Below are positions 32,901 to 43,451 of a stretch of 64,000 nt of DNA, in pieces. Origin of the DNA: Trebouxia sp. TZW2008 (Eukaryota > Chlorophyta > Trebouxiophyceae > Trebouxiales > Trebouxiaceae); contig BDIU01000051.1 in the NCBI GenBank assembly GCA_002118135.1, forward strand, positions 124,001-188,000, given 5' to 3'. Position 1 is the stretch's first letter, and each line of letters starts with the position of its first letter. The translations under genes were made by a program, and so were the position numbers. A model generated the notes under the pieces. It saw only the letters and a list, made by a program, of their open reading frames with translations. It was not told the origin of the DNA and made no database searches.

Positions 32901-35900
32901 CTTGCATCGCTTGATGTCTGTATTTGTGGCTCGTCATCAACACACTGTGTTGTAGTTGACTGCACCATTATCTACCTTCAGACAGCCTGTAGACAAAGAG
33001 CATGCGCATGCAGACCCACTCGTAACAAAAGCTAGGTTGTTGATTGCGCCATGACGTGTCGCCAGACAGCCTTTCAGGCAAAGAGCAAAGGTACGCAATC
33101 CCACTTGTGACAAAAGCTAGGTTGACTGTACCATAACAGTTACTCGCTCCAATGTACAAGGAGACTGACATGCCGCGACAGGATCTGGAGCCATGGCGCA
33201 TCGCTTGATGTCTAAAATTGTGACTCATCAACAACACACCATTGCTGAGCCATAGACAGCCTTGCGGCCCAGAGCATGAGCATGCAGAGCCAATTGTGCC
33301 AAAAGCTAGGTTGACTGCCCCACAACATTCACCCACTCCAGCGTACTAAGCGAGACAGGACCTGGAGCCATTGCGCATTGCTTTGTGCCTGTAGGCGCGA
33401 CTCGTCAACAATACACCATGTTGAAGTTGTCGACTGCGCCACAGTCTACTGCCAAACATGCATGCAGAGCTATTTGTGACAAACAATGTATTGTTGGCTG
33501 CATTGTAACTTCTAGACAGCCTTTGGGCAAAGGACATGTGCATGCAGACTCATCAGTGAGAGCTGCCGGCAATGGAAGCTTGGTGTAATGATTCCACCTG
33601 TCAATGCCTGCTTCGGGCACCATACAAAGTGTCTTAGCACCAAACCTTACTCAGAGGTTGTACTTCAGCCAAAATGTATCGACTGGCTCCCAATCTGCAT
33701 TGTCCTTACAGCAGAAGTGTCAAATACTGGGCATATGCATATGATTATACATGGGTGTCCTCAGCAGAGGGAAAGAGTGTATCAGCCTGCAACGAGTAAC
33801 ATCTGCCCCTCGACAGAGGTCTTGACTTGCCCAAGCATGTCAGATGACTTCAAGGTGGAATTATGGCTCTGCAGATGTGACTCTGCGTCTTGACAGGACG
33901 TCTTGACTTGCATGGGCAACTCAGTACCTTCATCACGGGGGAACTGAATCCCTGCAAGCTGGTACAGTCTTTTGTCCTCATAAGTACATCCAGTAGACCC
34001 AATTTATGGACTTTCTTGCCGTTAGAGCAATGCAATCGGGAATGCTTACTGCACACAAAGCTCAGCATGAACAGCCTGATGATACTTTTTTGCAAAGACC
34101 TGTTGTTGCAATATAGATCAGTCTGTGTATGCTTGAGAAAGGGAGGCAGGTTCCCTTGGTTGGCAGGCCAGTTCAACAGTCTCCTAAAGCCACTTTCAAA
34201 GGAGCTTGCCAGCACAATCTGCCTTTCCCAGTAGCCAGCTGCAGTCCATCCTTGTGAGTCAAGTCAGACTTCTGTTGCATTGCAGATGACCCTTATCATG
34301 CTTGAGAAAGACAGGCAAGGTTCCCAACCCCCCTTGGTTGGCAGGCCAGTGCAAGAGTCTCCCAAAGCCACTATCAGAGGAGCTTGCCCGCAGAGTCTTC
34401 TTATTCAAGTGGCCACATGCAGTCCATTTCTGTGTGTGAGCTCAGATCTTTGTTGCATTTCAGAAGAGTCTGATTATGCTGGAGAAGGGGAGGCAAGGTG
34501 TCCAATCCCCTTGATTGGCAGGCCAGTGCAAGAGTCTCCCTCAAAAGCCACGTTCAAAGTAGCTTACTGGCAGAGTCTGCTTTTACAGTAGCCAGCTATA
34601 GTCCATACTTATGTGTCAACTCAGACCTTTGTTGCATTGCAGATGAGCCTCATCATGCTGGACAAGGGGAGGCAAGTTAGTCACCCCCCCTTAGTCGGCA
34701 GGCCAGTGCAAGAGTCCCCCAAAGGCCACTTTCAAAGCAGCTTGCCAGCAGAGTCTTCTTACTCCAGTGGCCACCTGCAGTCCAGTTTCGTGTGCCAAGT
34801 CAGCCTTTGTTGCATTGCAGATGAGCCTCATCATGCTGGAGAAGAGAAAGCGAGGCGTCCAGCGCGCTTTGGTCGGCAGACCCTTGTTGGGCTCTAGAAG
34901 AAACACATCATGCTTGCGTACAAATTTCATTTGTTCTACATGGTGCATGAGCCTGATCCTGCTTGAGTACAGATGAGTCTGATTATGCTGGAGAAGGGGA
35001 GGCAAGGTTCCCAACCCCCCTTGGTCGGCAGGCCAGTGCAAGAGTGTCCCAAGAGCCACTTTCAAAGAAGCTTGCCCACAGAGTCTTCTTACTCCAGTGG
35101 CCACCTGCAGTCCATGCTCACTCCCAGCCAAAGTTCTGCATACGACACAAGGTAAGCTGAGGCTTATGCTTACTCACAGCCTGATATCTCTGCAATCCAT
35201 TTGCACGCATGTCATTCAGATCAGCGATTGAGTACTGTCGACCCTCATCACACAGCCTGATCAATTGCTGGCATAACCATGACAAGCTACAGTCCATGCT
35301 CACTCCCAAACCCACTGCGCAACATCAGGTAGGCTCAAGATTCTGCACAGTGCAGCAACTTAGGAATGTGTAGAGTAAGCTCCCGAGCGCCTTGCGTAGT
35401 TGACTGATGTGATGCAGCATTGGTAGTCATGCCCTGCAGAGTTTTGGCATCTTGCAATATTAATCTGTACCATGTATCATGCAATGTCACATTGGCAGTT
35501 GCATATTTGCTTGTTGACATGAGACAAGCCTTGCTGCATTAGGTGAGCCCTGCCTCCAGATTTCAAATGCAGCAGGACTTGTCTCATGTCAACAAGCAAA
35601 TGTGCAGCAGCGTTGCTGGGTTCAGACTGATACAATCAGTCAACCCATGCATGTGAGCAGCAATGAAAAAGCTTCACACCAAATAAGCACAAAGACACCG
35701 TGAACTTGGTCCGATGAGTGACTGTAGGCAGTCCGGCCTGACTAGATAAGACTGATGAGACAGGACAAAAAGACAGGACACATCACAGACCCCTGTCGCT
35801 CATGCTAGAATGTGTCGCATATTGCTCATTGTCATGATGATGCTGATTCCATTCACCTTATCAGTATGCTTGAATGACATGGTGTAGACAATCATTTGTG

Positions 35901-36072
35901 CGTGTGTAGGGAGACTGTGGGTGCACAGTGGGGGAGTCCTGTGGCAAGCCAAGCTTTGCAAAACCCCATGGACTCCTTAGGGCCTGCCTCCTCAAGCCAT
36001 ACTTGCTTTCCAGAACCGGCGAATGCACAAGTCACTCTCAGGGATTACTTGCTTCACCAGACTTGCCAATAA
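29986..36072 (+). CDS. bZIP transcription factor 2
   Basis: Exons fit in phase 0: 29986-30033 (MPGQESPSPSTSSDTK), 30307-30417 (Ser/Gln-rich), 30960-31148 and 32297-32470. The terminal exon, 35910-36072, ends RDYLLHQTCQ then TAA. Exon 3 holds KAGRPISYTGDI and then the basic region SRIKRRIVNREAARRLRERK, with N-x7-R as NREAARRLR. Exon 4 gives the coiled coil (VAERTESSQKLACVLQERKA, EAQNEWTEVVADYMQLQTDV). At least one more exon must supply the phase change before the last exon. The tandem mini-exon candidates at 34285-35000 (SLIMLEKGRQ) are the likely source. Same domain order as bZIP1, but the proteins are not close copies. The gene is 6 kb long because of repeat-filled introns. Confidence 0.75.
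31802..32280 (+). repeat. Three decayed heads of the bZIP2 zipper exon
   Basis: Starts follow AG at 31802 (strongly decayed), 31940 and 32116; the intact exon starts at 32297 (spacing 138, 176, 181). The 31940 copy reads VAERTESSQKLACVLQERKA and stays open for about 45 codons. The 32116 copy reads VAEHTKSSQKLACM and then stops. Confidence 0.85.
32479..32645 (+). repeat. Tandem repeat of about 70 bp, three units
   Basis: Repeated GCACTGCCTTGGCCATGTTC, each unit ending GTCGTCATGGTCTT-like, directly after the donor of bZIP2 exon 4. The first unit begins within a few bases of that donor. Confidence 0.75.
32850..33560. repeat. Degenerate tandem repeat in a bZIP2 intron
   Basis: Three to four diverged units of roughly 160-260 bp. 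They share TACAAGGAGAC, GGATCTGGAG, ACTCGTCAACAA and CAGACAGCCTTT elements near 32860, 33155, 33340 and 33500. No coding frame. Confidence 0.55.
34090..35130 (+). repeat. Tandem array of a mini-exon candidate (SLIMLEK), about six units
   Basis: Units of about 175-185 bp. Most have a GCATTGCAG or TTTCAG-type acceptor, a short sense stretch like ATGAGCCTCATCATGCTGGA GAAG, then GGCAAG or GGCAAGTTAGT that can act as a donor. They continue with a conserved GGCAGGCCAGTGCAAGAGTC tail. Units begin near 34285, 34463, 34642, 34821 and 34974, with a decayed one near 34130. The 10-12 residue peptide has the Leu/Met spacing of a zipper extension. Confidence 0.7.
35499..35608. repeat. Inverted repeat, 41-43 bp arms, about 25 bp loop
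   Basis: The left arm TTTGCTTGTTGACATGAGAC (extending to 35540) is matched by its reverse complement GTCTCATGTCAACAAGCAAA near 35580-35602, with only about two mismatches across the arms. It would form a strong hairpin in the bZIP2 pre-mRNA. Confidence 0.85.
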
Positions 36073-39000
36073 AGTGTTGTCAGGTGCGTGACATGCAGAT
36101 CTGCTTGGCTGCCTTTTGATGTTTTGTTTCTTGTGATGCATGGACATGCAAAACTCGCAGCCTGCCGTTGACGACTTGGATCAGGACATCAAACATGTTT
36201 GACCACTTGGGCATCATTGCTGCGTCTCATGGGCAGCACTGCTTCGTCATATAAGCATACATAGCTAGCTGTGGCAAGCTTACGAACTTTCACCTTGGAT
36301 ACAAGGTCCATTGCAGCTTGCAGCATTACTTCAGCAGAATCGGTTTCATTGCTCAGCAGCTGACTTTTCCATGCAGGAATCTGTTGAGAAGACTCGCACA
36401 ACGGCACTCTTGTCATCTATTCAGAGCTACACTCAACTGTGACAGGCTTCTGAGTCCTGAGGAGCATTCTCCTGCAGCGTGAAAGCCTAAGGGCTTTACG
36501 CTGGAATAGCCCTTTACCTTCCAAGATCATCAGCAGCAGCGATAGCAACCGAGCTTAGGCAGATGCTAATGATGATGCTGCGCAGCGCAGACAGCTGGAA
36601 AGCTGTGATGCGCGCGCCTATATATGCAGATACACCGATTCTAGGCGCATGATATGCAGCATGGGCAGCTGAAAAAGCTGTGTTGTGTGGGCATATACAT
36701 GCAGACACACTGACCCACTTGCTAGTAGGCAGGCTTACTGGAATGTGGCAACATCTACTGTCAAGCCAATGTCAGTCCAATCTTGTGCAGCATTCAAACG
36801 CTGAGACACAACGGTCAGCAATATGGGCAAGATCCATTGGCATTTGGGTTCACTCACTGTCAGATGAATGCTACTCAAGAAGACATACATGAAGAGCCAG
36901 CATTCACTTTGTCCAGAGATCTGCTGTCTAACTCTGATCCTTCACTACGTTTGTCAGTTGGATGATGCTCATGCCAATCACTCAGAGGCAGCATTCGAGT
37001 TGTCCAGACACGATTTTCTAGCTCTGATGGATGTTCTGCTCATGCGAACATCCACAAAGAGGCGGCAGTCACTTTGTCCAGGCGTCACTTTCTTGCTCTG
37101 ATGCTTACGCTATCATCACATGTGCCAGACAGCTGATTCCAGGTACAACAGCACACACTGTATATGTACAGCAGCGCTCGCTCGCTCATTCATTATTTCG
37201 TTACAGGTCTGTCCTGATGGCTGGCTACCCTGCAGCAGCTTCTGCAGAAGCTTGTGCTGCAGTTTCTGGGTCAGCTTGTTGGTCTCGCCCCTGCGATACT
37301 TATGTATCTATAGTCCCACTTCCCCTGATGCCCCACTTTGGCTTTAAACCCCTTTGGATGTGGTGTCATGAATTTGCCAGGAATTCTCAACAGAATGGGC
37401 AAGCGCAAACAACCCAAGCGCTACTTTGGAAATTAGGTGGCAGTGGTTTTGTGTGAGGCCTGAACATTGTATAGCTCTGTTCTTTACCAATTGATGTTTG
37501 CTCAGCATATAGGCACGCAAGACGCAACCCTGTCGCTTTGATAGCTGTTGCAGTCCTTTTCTGTTTGGGTGTACTTGTTTTTGGTTTGGGAGACTCTACA
37601 AGGAATATAATTCGGTGAATGTATTATGGAGATATCATCACTGGGAACATGACATTGGGAATTGTTGCTTCTGGGTGTTGTGAAAATTGAACAATTTTGT
37701 GCAGCTCTTTTTACACCTGCACTGCTGCCTTTGTGTTTGCGGCAATATAGTATAGCATAGAATCACTATACCATGCGATGCGGACAAGTGAGTTCAGGCT
37801 ATGTACTCTCTTGTGTGCATGTTTAGAATCAAGGCTATAATAGTATAGTGATAGAACTGAATGGGGCTCAGCTCACAGAGTGTATGGCAGCTTCCCTTAT
37901 TAGGCGGGCCTGCAAGACACTTTGTCAGCTGCATACATAGGGATCCTGCTTGCATGTCGGGATAAACTGGGTATACACTGGGTCTTGAATCTGAAAGGGG
38001 GGTTCTGAATGTATCAGCTTAAGTAATCTGCAACCTGGGACAAGGTTGTTCTGTTAAGAAGTATCAGCAGGATTTTCAGATGAATTTGCAGCTTGGAATG
38101 AAAGGTGTTTGAAAAGTCAAAGGTTAGCAACTTAGCAGCTCATGCTTTAGGCATTGCTTGAATTTTGGCCTCAGCTTGTTCATGGCAGTAAAAGTAGCTC
38201 CAACAAGTGTATATCGCTTAGTGTTAAGACTTGTTGGGCCATGTATATAGCGCTTGTCCAAGCTCTTGGCAGCTGCAGTGAACCTGGAAAGTTGGTGAAA
38301 GAAATTGATGTAATGAGTAGACCGGTTGACAGTCGACCTGTCAACTCGGAAGTTCAACCTGCTTGTTGAGTGTAATGAAAGTATCATAAGCACGGTCATT
38401 GCATTGCATGCAAGATTCAGCAGATGATTCTCAGTAGCGCAGAACTGAGCCAAGTAGACCTTGCTGCGTCCTTAACACCGATGCGTTGAATGCGACACCT
38501 TTCAACCCGCTTGCAGCCACTCAACAAGCTGCATTGCAGGTAGGCCTGCGTAAATGATTTGCCACCTTGCACCAAACACATGGCTTGCTGAGCCCTTGCC
38601 ACAACTGCTCTTGATGTGAGATCATGCAAGTGAAGTCTGGGAATGCTCTGCGCAAAGGCGAATGCCAATTTGCAAGCAATGGAAGGCTGCGGCAGTTGGT
38701 GCGCTATTTGCCTCAGAGTCTGCAGATGCATGCAAGAAGCCATGTTTGGCAAAACTGTACAGCTCAAGCTTACAGGTCAGATTGCTATACAAGATCTAGA
38801 TAGACTGCTGTATCACACTGTCTGACCGACAAGACTGCGCATGCACGGACAGCAGCTTGTTTGGAGTAAGACCTAGTGCACTGACGATGTGTAGCACGCA
38901 AAGACTCACAGCACCTTGACTGTCTAGGAACAAGGCAGCAGACACATAGCAGATTCTCTTCACAGAGACCCTCAAACATGGGCATTGTCTGATACATCAC

Positions 39001-39351
39001 AACCTCTTACATCTCAACATGCTCTGGCCACTGAGAACAGTTAGAAGTCAATCGCTACGCAAAACATTTTGGGTGTCCATGCCCAGTGCTGCGTCAAGTA
39101 GAGCGATGTCAGCTGCTATACTGTACAGAGAAAGCAGCTGAATGAGCTTGTTACTCATTGCAATCTGGGTGTCCACAAGTGCTGTGCTGAGCAGAGTGAC
39201 ATCAGCTCCTATATTGGCAGAGAAAGGAATCCAGTGAGCTTGCGACTCATTGCAATTTGGTGTTCATTCCAACTGCTGCACTACACAATGCTCTGATAGC
39301 CACTCTGTCAAATAGTGTTACATACACAGATTTGTCGTGGGCAATCACTGG
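36073..39351. other. 3.3 kb without a firm gene
   Basis: A minus-strand frame at 36416-36189 after an AG acceptor (starting PAWKSQLLSNETDSAE) and an upstream hydrophobic frame ending LSSVAIAAADDLGR at 36517 could be two exons, but their phases do not join. At 36890-37110 a unit of about 90 bp occurs three times, with variants of LSRDLLSNSD/LSRHDFLALMD. At 37200-37456 a plus frame (EFARNSQQNGQ near its end) follows an acceptor. A minus frame covers 38767-38417. At 39000-39290 a unit of about 100 bp occurs two to three times (CTCATTGCAATCTGGGTGTC). None is convincing alone; the repeats look like decayed exon edges. Confidence 0.4.
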
Positions 39352-42300
39352 TCACCCTGAAGCTGCAGCAGAAGCCGAGGCGCTGCCGCCAGAAGCCGCA
39401 GCAGCAGCTGAGGCACTGCCGCCGCTGTGGTGGAAGTTGCCATAGCTGTCACCGTAGTAACCTCTGCCGTAGTAATCGTTGTAGTTGCTGCCATAGCCAT
39501 GATCATAGTCATCTGCACAATCGACAATGCTTTCAGTGTTCTTCAGTGTTCATCTCAGAGCATTGTGCCTTGTTCAGAGATCATTTCACCATGAGCACAA
39601 GCTTGCTGCAATCATCCAGAATGCCATGAAAGCGACGTTGACGCAGGCTCAGATGCTGTCAGACGCTGTGGCAAGCAGCAAAACATAGCAAGCGCTTCAT
39701 GAAGAGGTGACAGCCAGGAGCAAGGCTTGCACCAAAGCTGCAGCTATAGAACAAACGCGGTCTAGATGATAGGTGGCACAAAAGAAGCAGCATTCAGGCT
39801 GATGCCAAAAGAGTGCATACCTGAGGTGGCAGCTGCTGCAGCAGCAGACACACTTGAGTGCCCAAAGTAGCCATCATACCCGCCTGCAAAGATTACAAAC
39901 GCATTTGAGTTGGTGCAGGGGGTGTGTTCAGCAAAGATGATCAATCATGGAGCAAACACAGAAGCCTTGTCTGTCTTTCATTGCTTCCACAGTGCAGATA
40001 TGACTGATGATGCACAGCTAGGCACATCTGTGGGACAAATTGTGTCTGCAACCAGCCTAATGCTGAACAACAGGCAGCAGCAGCAGCAGCAGGAAGCATC
40101 GGTCTGGTGCAAGCAGAGGGACAGAAGCAGATCTGCCCAAACATGAAGCTCACAAGCTCAGTGCTTAACGGCATCAGCAGTAGCAAGCCTGAAACTTTGC
40201 AACCCATGCAACGCATGGCATCTTCAGGCAGGTATGACAGTGTATGTGTCATACCTGAAGAAGCAGCAGAAGCAGCTGCAGAAGCATCTCCACCACTGGC
40301 AGAAGCAGCAGCCGATGCGGCAGATCTGTCATGGTAGTTGCGGTATCTGTAGTAAACGTAGCCTAGAAGGCGCCTGCCTGAAGCTGCAGCAGAAGCTGAG
40401 GCACTGCCGCCTGAAGCTGCAGCAGCAGCTGAGGCACTGCCGCCACTGTGGTGGAAGTTGCCATAGCTGTCGCCGTAGTAACCTCTGCCATAGTAGTGGT
40501 TGTAGTTGCTGCCATAGCCGTGGTCGTAGTCATCTGCGCACCAGCAGGACTTCTGTATGCCATGTACTCTACACACATGCTGCAGAGACATGCAAATGCA
40601 ACAATCACATGTGAGCGTGTATGATGCGTGATGAAACAGAGTAGCCAAAAGCAAACTCCTGTACAATGAAGTGCGGCCAGCAGCATATCAAGTGCCAAGG
40701 TGCTCTTGGTCAGATGATAGAGATGGAGCAAGCAATAAGCAGACTGCGTTGCCACAACAAAAGCATACTGTCAAGACAGCTTCAGCATGTGTCACACATA
40801 TTGGCCCAACAAGATTTTGAATCCAGTTGCCACATTCCGTTCTGTGCGCACAGCGTCTGTCAGCAATTCAAGCATCATCGCAAACATGTGGGCACATCTT
40901 TGCCAGCAACAGTAAGATCTTCTTGCCAACATCAAAAGCACGTCAGAGGTGGTATAGACAACAGAAGGTGTACCTGAGGTGGCAGCTGCTGCAGCAGCTG
41001 ATACGCTTGAGTGTCCAAAGTAGCCATCATACCCGCCTGCACATCACAAACCTTTTGCAGCATGCCACACATGATTCCAAACAGGTGCAGCAAACACTGC
41101 GCAGGTACAGGAATTTCCACAGTCACTGGTGTCAACGGCGAGAACCTGGTGACACAGGACTGCATTGTGTATGTGCAATGCTAGAAGACCATTGAGCAGG
41201 CAGATGCGGGTCAATTAATTGGATAGGAATGGCCAAAGGTGACTCACAAGTATGCTCTGCAAATGATAAAGCTGCTTTGACAGACTATATGCTATCGCTT
41301 TTAACTCTTGTTGCAAAGCTTGAGTTTGCGCAAATGCACCATAGGAAAACAACATCATCTGGTCAACAGCATGCACATGCACCTGAGGTTCAGTGCTTGA
41401 GTCAGCACCTGCTGTAGCAAGAGCATAAGCTAGTACCTGAGGAAGCAGCTGATGCAGCTGCAGAAGCATCTCCACCACTGGCAGAAGCAGCAGCTGACGC
41501 GGCAGATCTGTCGTGGTAGTTGCGGTATCTGTAGTAGACGTAGCCTAGCAGGCGCCTGCCTGAAGCTGCAGCAGAAGCCGAGGCACTGCCGCCTGAAGCT
41601 GCAGCAGCAGCTGATGCGCTGCCTCCGCTGTGGTGGAAGTTGCCATAGCTGTCGCCGTAGTAACCTCTGCCGTAGTCATGGTTGTAGTTGTGGCCATAGC
41701 CATGGTCGTAGTCATCTGCACACCCACAGATTGTCACAACATGTGCTCCAAGTTGCTGAGTGCATGCTGTGCAATGGCGAGTAGCTGCAATGCAGCTGAA
41801 CGGTGTGGCCAGCGACACAGACGCACACTGTTGCTGGAATGATGAAGAGTTGCTGCTAAGCAGTCATTGTGAGCAGTGACGGGTCCTGGGCATAACAGCA
41901 GCAGACAAGCATGCACAGCATGAGCCAGCAGACAGTCTGGCACTGAAAGGAGTCAAAGTACCTGAGGTTGCCGCAGAAGCAGCGGCAGAGACGCTGGAGC
42001 TCCCAAAGTAGCCATCATACCCGCCTGGAAAGCACAGGGAACTGTCAGTGATATGCAGAGCACATGATTGCACAGACTCAGGGCCAGGTATGTGCATATG
42101 CCGCGCACATACATCAAGCAGGCCACTGACAGCTTTGGGAAGAGTCGTGTATGAGTGCAGCACTTTTGGCCGTCATATGCCATGCAGGCAATCGTGTGCA
42201 TTGCAGCAGTGCTTGAGTCAAACCTAGCAATGCTCTGCCGCAACAGCCAAGCTTTGCAGCATGCATGCATCAGGCACTGTCAATCCCAGCATGCATGCAT

Positions 42301-42851
42301 CAGGCATTGTCCAGCACGTCCATGAGCACACAAAGGTGGAAGAAAGCAACTCCTTAAAGTAGCACCGGTCACGCAGGTGTGCACGGGAGCAAGCACATTG
42401 AGAGGGACTAGGCATAGCGAGTGATCAAGGCAGTCGGCAGACCGTACCTGAAGAAGCTGCGGCTGCTGCAGCAGAAGCACTACCACCACTGGCTGAAGCA
42501 GCAGCTGACGCTGCCGCTGAGTCGTGGTAGTTGCGGTACCGGTAGTATACGTAGTGGCCAAGTAGCTGTCGCTTGCCGGCGCTCTTACTCGCACCTGCAG
42601 CGTCACAGCATTTGGGAGCCGATCGAAAGAAGCATGTGCACGCCTGGCAGACACAAGGACATCAAGTCTCTGCTGAGCCCGTGGGCAGGCCAGTAGGCGG
42701 AACACGTTCAGGCTGTTGCGCCTTCATCCGACAGAGTCACTGTGCAGTGTGCAGACGTCATAGCAGAACTTGCCTGAGTCGGACTGTAGCTCACGAGCCG
42801 CGCTGGCGAGACCGCACGATAGCAAGACCAGTAGACAGCCTTGAGATTCAT
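39352..42851 (-). CDS. Tyr/Gly/Ser/Ala-rich repeat protein, probably secreted
   Basis: Seven repeat exons, all entering and leaving in phase 1: 42594-42448, 42024-41962, 41715-41437, 41036-40974, 40533-40255, 39883-39821 and 39512-39352 (stop). They alternate two modules. Module A is DDYDHGYGSNYNHYYGRGYY, then GDSYGNFHHSGG, Ser/Ala blocks, LLGYVYYRYRNYHD and more Ser/Ala. Module B is GGYDGYFGHSSVSAAA. The composition recalls silk, glycine-rich wall or adhesive proteins. The first exon is uncertain. From ATG 42851 with donor after 42770 the phase fits but no signal peptide appears. The other frame of the same DNA reads GCLLVLLSCGLASAARELQ, an ideal signal peptide. With a GC donor (AG|GCAAGT after 42774) it also fits, but its ATG must come from further upstream. 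Confidence 0.75.
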
Positions 42852-42862
42852 TGACGACCCGG

Positions 42863-43451
42863 CCCCTTTCACTGCAGCAGCTGCGGTTGCGGGTCCTTTG
42901 AGGTGGATCACCGACAGGCAGCCGCGACAGCAAAGGCAGTGGTGCAGGCAAATTTGCTTGCAGGCGTCGGAGCTTGTGCTGTTTGGCTTGCAGCTTTGCG
43001 GCTCTTGTAGCCTTCATGTTTCCGACAGCCGTTGCAGTCCTTTCTAACGGCTGCTCGCCCCTTCACGGAGCAGTTGCGCGCTCGGCGCAGCCGCAAGCGA
43101 CTCATGATCGAAGGCATCAGAAGCCTTACATGCTGCAAGAAGTTGCTTCATGGACTTATCCAAGATGACAAGCAATCACATGGTCCAACTCCCTGAAAGA
43201 GGTTGCCTGCGACAGCTGTCAAGGTCTGAGCGACTCGGAGTTGCAGATGTCTGTAGCGCTGCGACCACTGTGCATGAGCCCATGGACTGCTTAGCCCTGC
43301 CTGCCTCTCGCATTTGCTGACAGCCAAGACCGCATCATGGCATTGCTTGCTAAGGACTGCACTTGACAGATGCGTTGACTTAGTGCTGCGCAGCATGCTG
43401 AAAGTGCATGAGCATGGTCGCAATGATCTACTTTGAACACGCTCCGATTAC
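42863..43451. other. Spacer between the Tyr/Gly-rich gene and APE2
   Basis: About 590 bp downstream of the APE2 stop and upstream of the Tyr/Gly-rich gene; both are on the minus strand. Open minus frames (for example an Arg/Lys-rich one near 43138-42950) could be a 5' exon of the Tyr/Gly-rich gene, but I cannot support it. Confidence 0.3.

Noticed and set aside
38417..38767. 116-codon minus frame
   Set aside because: No recognisable domain, no splice partner and ordinary composition; kept only as part of the unassigned 36.1-39.35 kb stretch.
39315..41842. His/Gln/Cys-rich and Val-rich plus- and minus-strand frames
   Set aside because: They are other-frame readings of the Tyr/Gly/Ser/Ala module exons.
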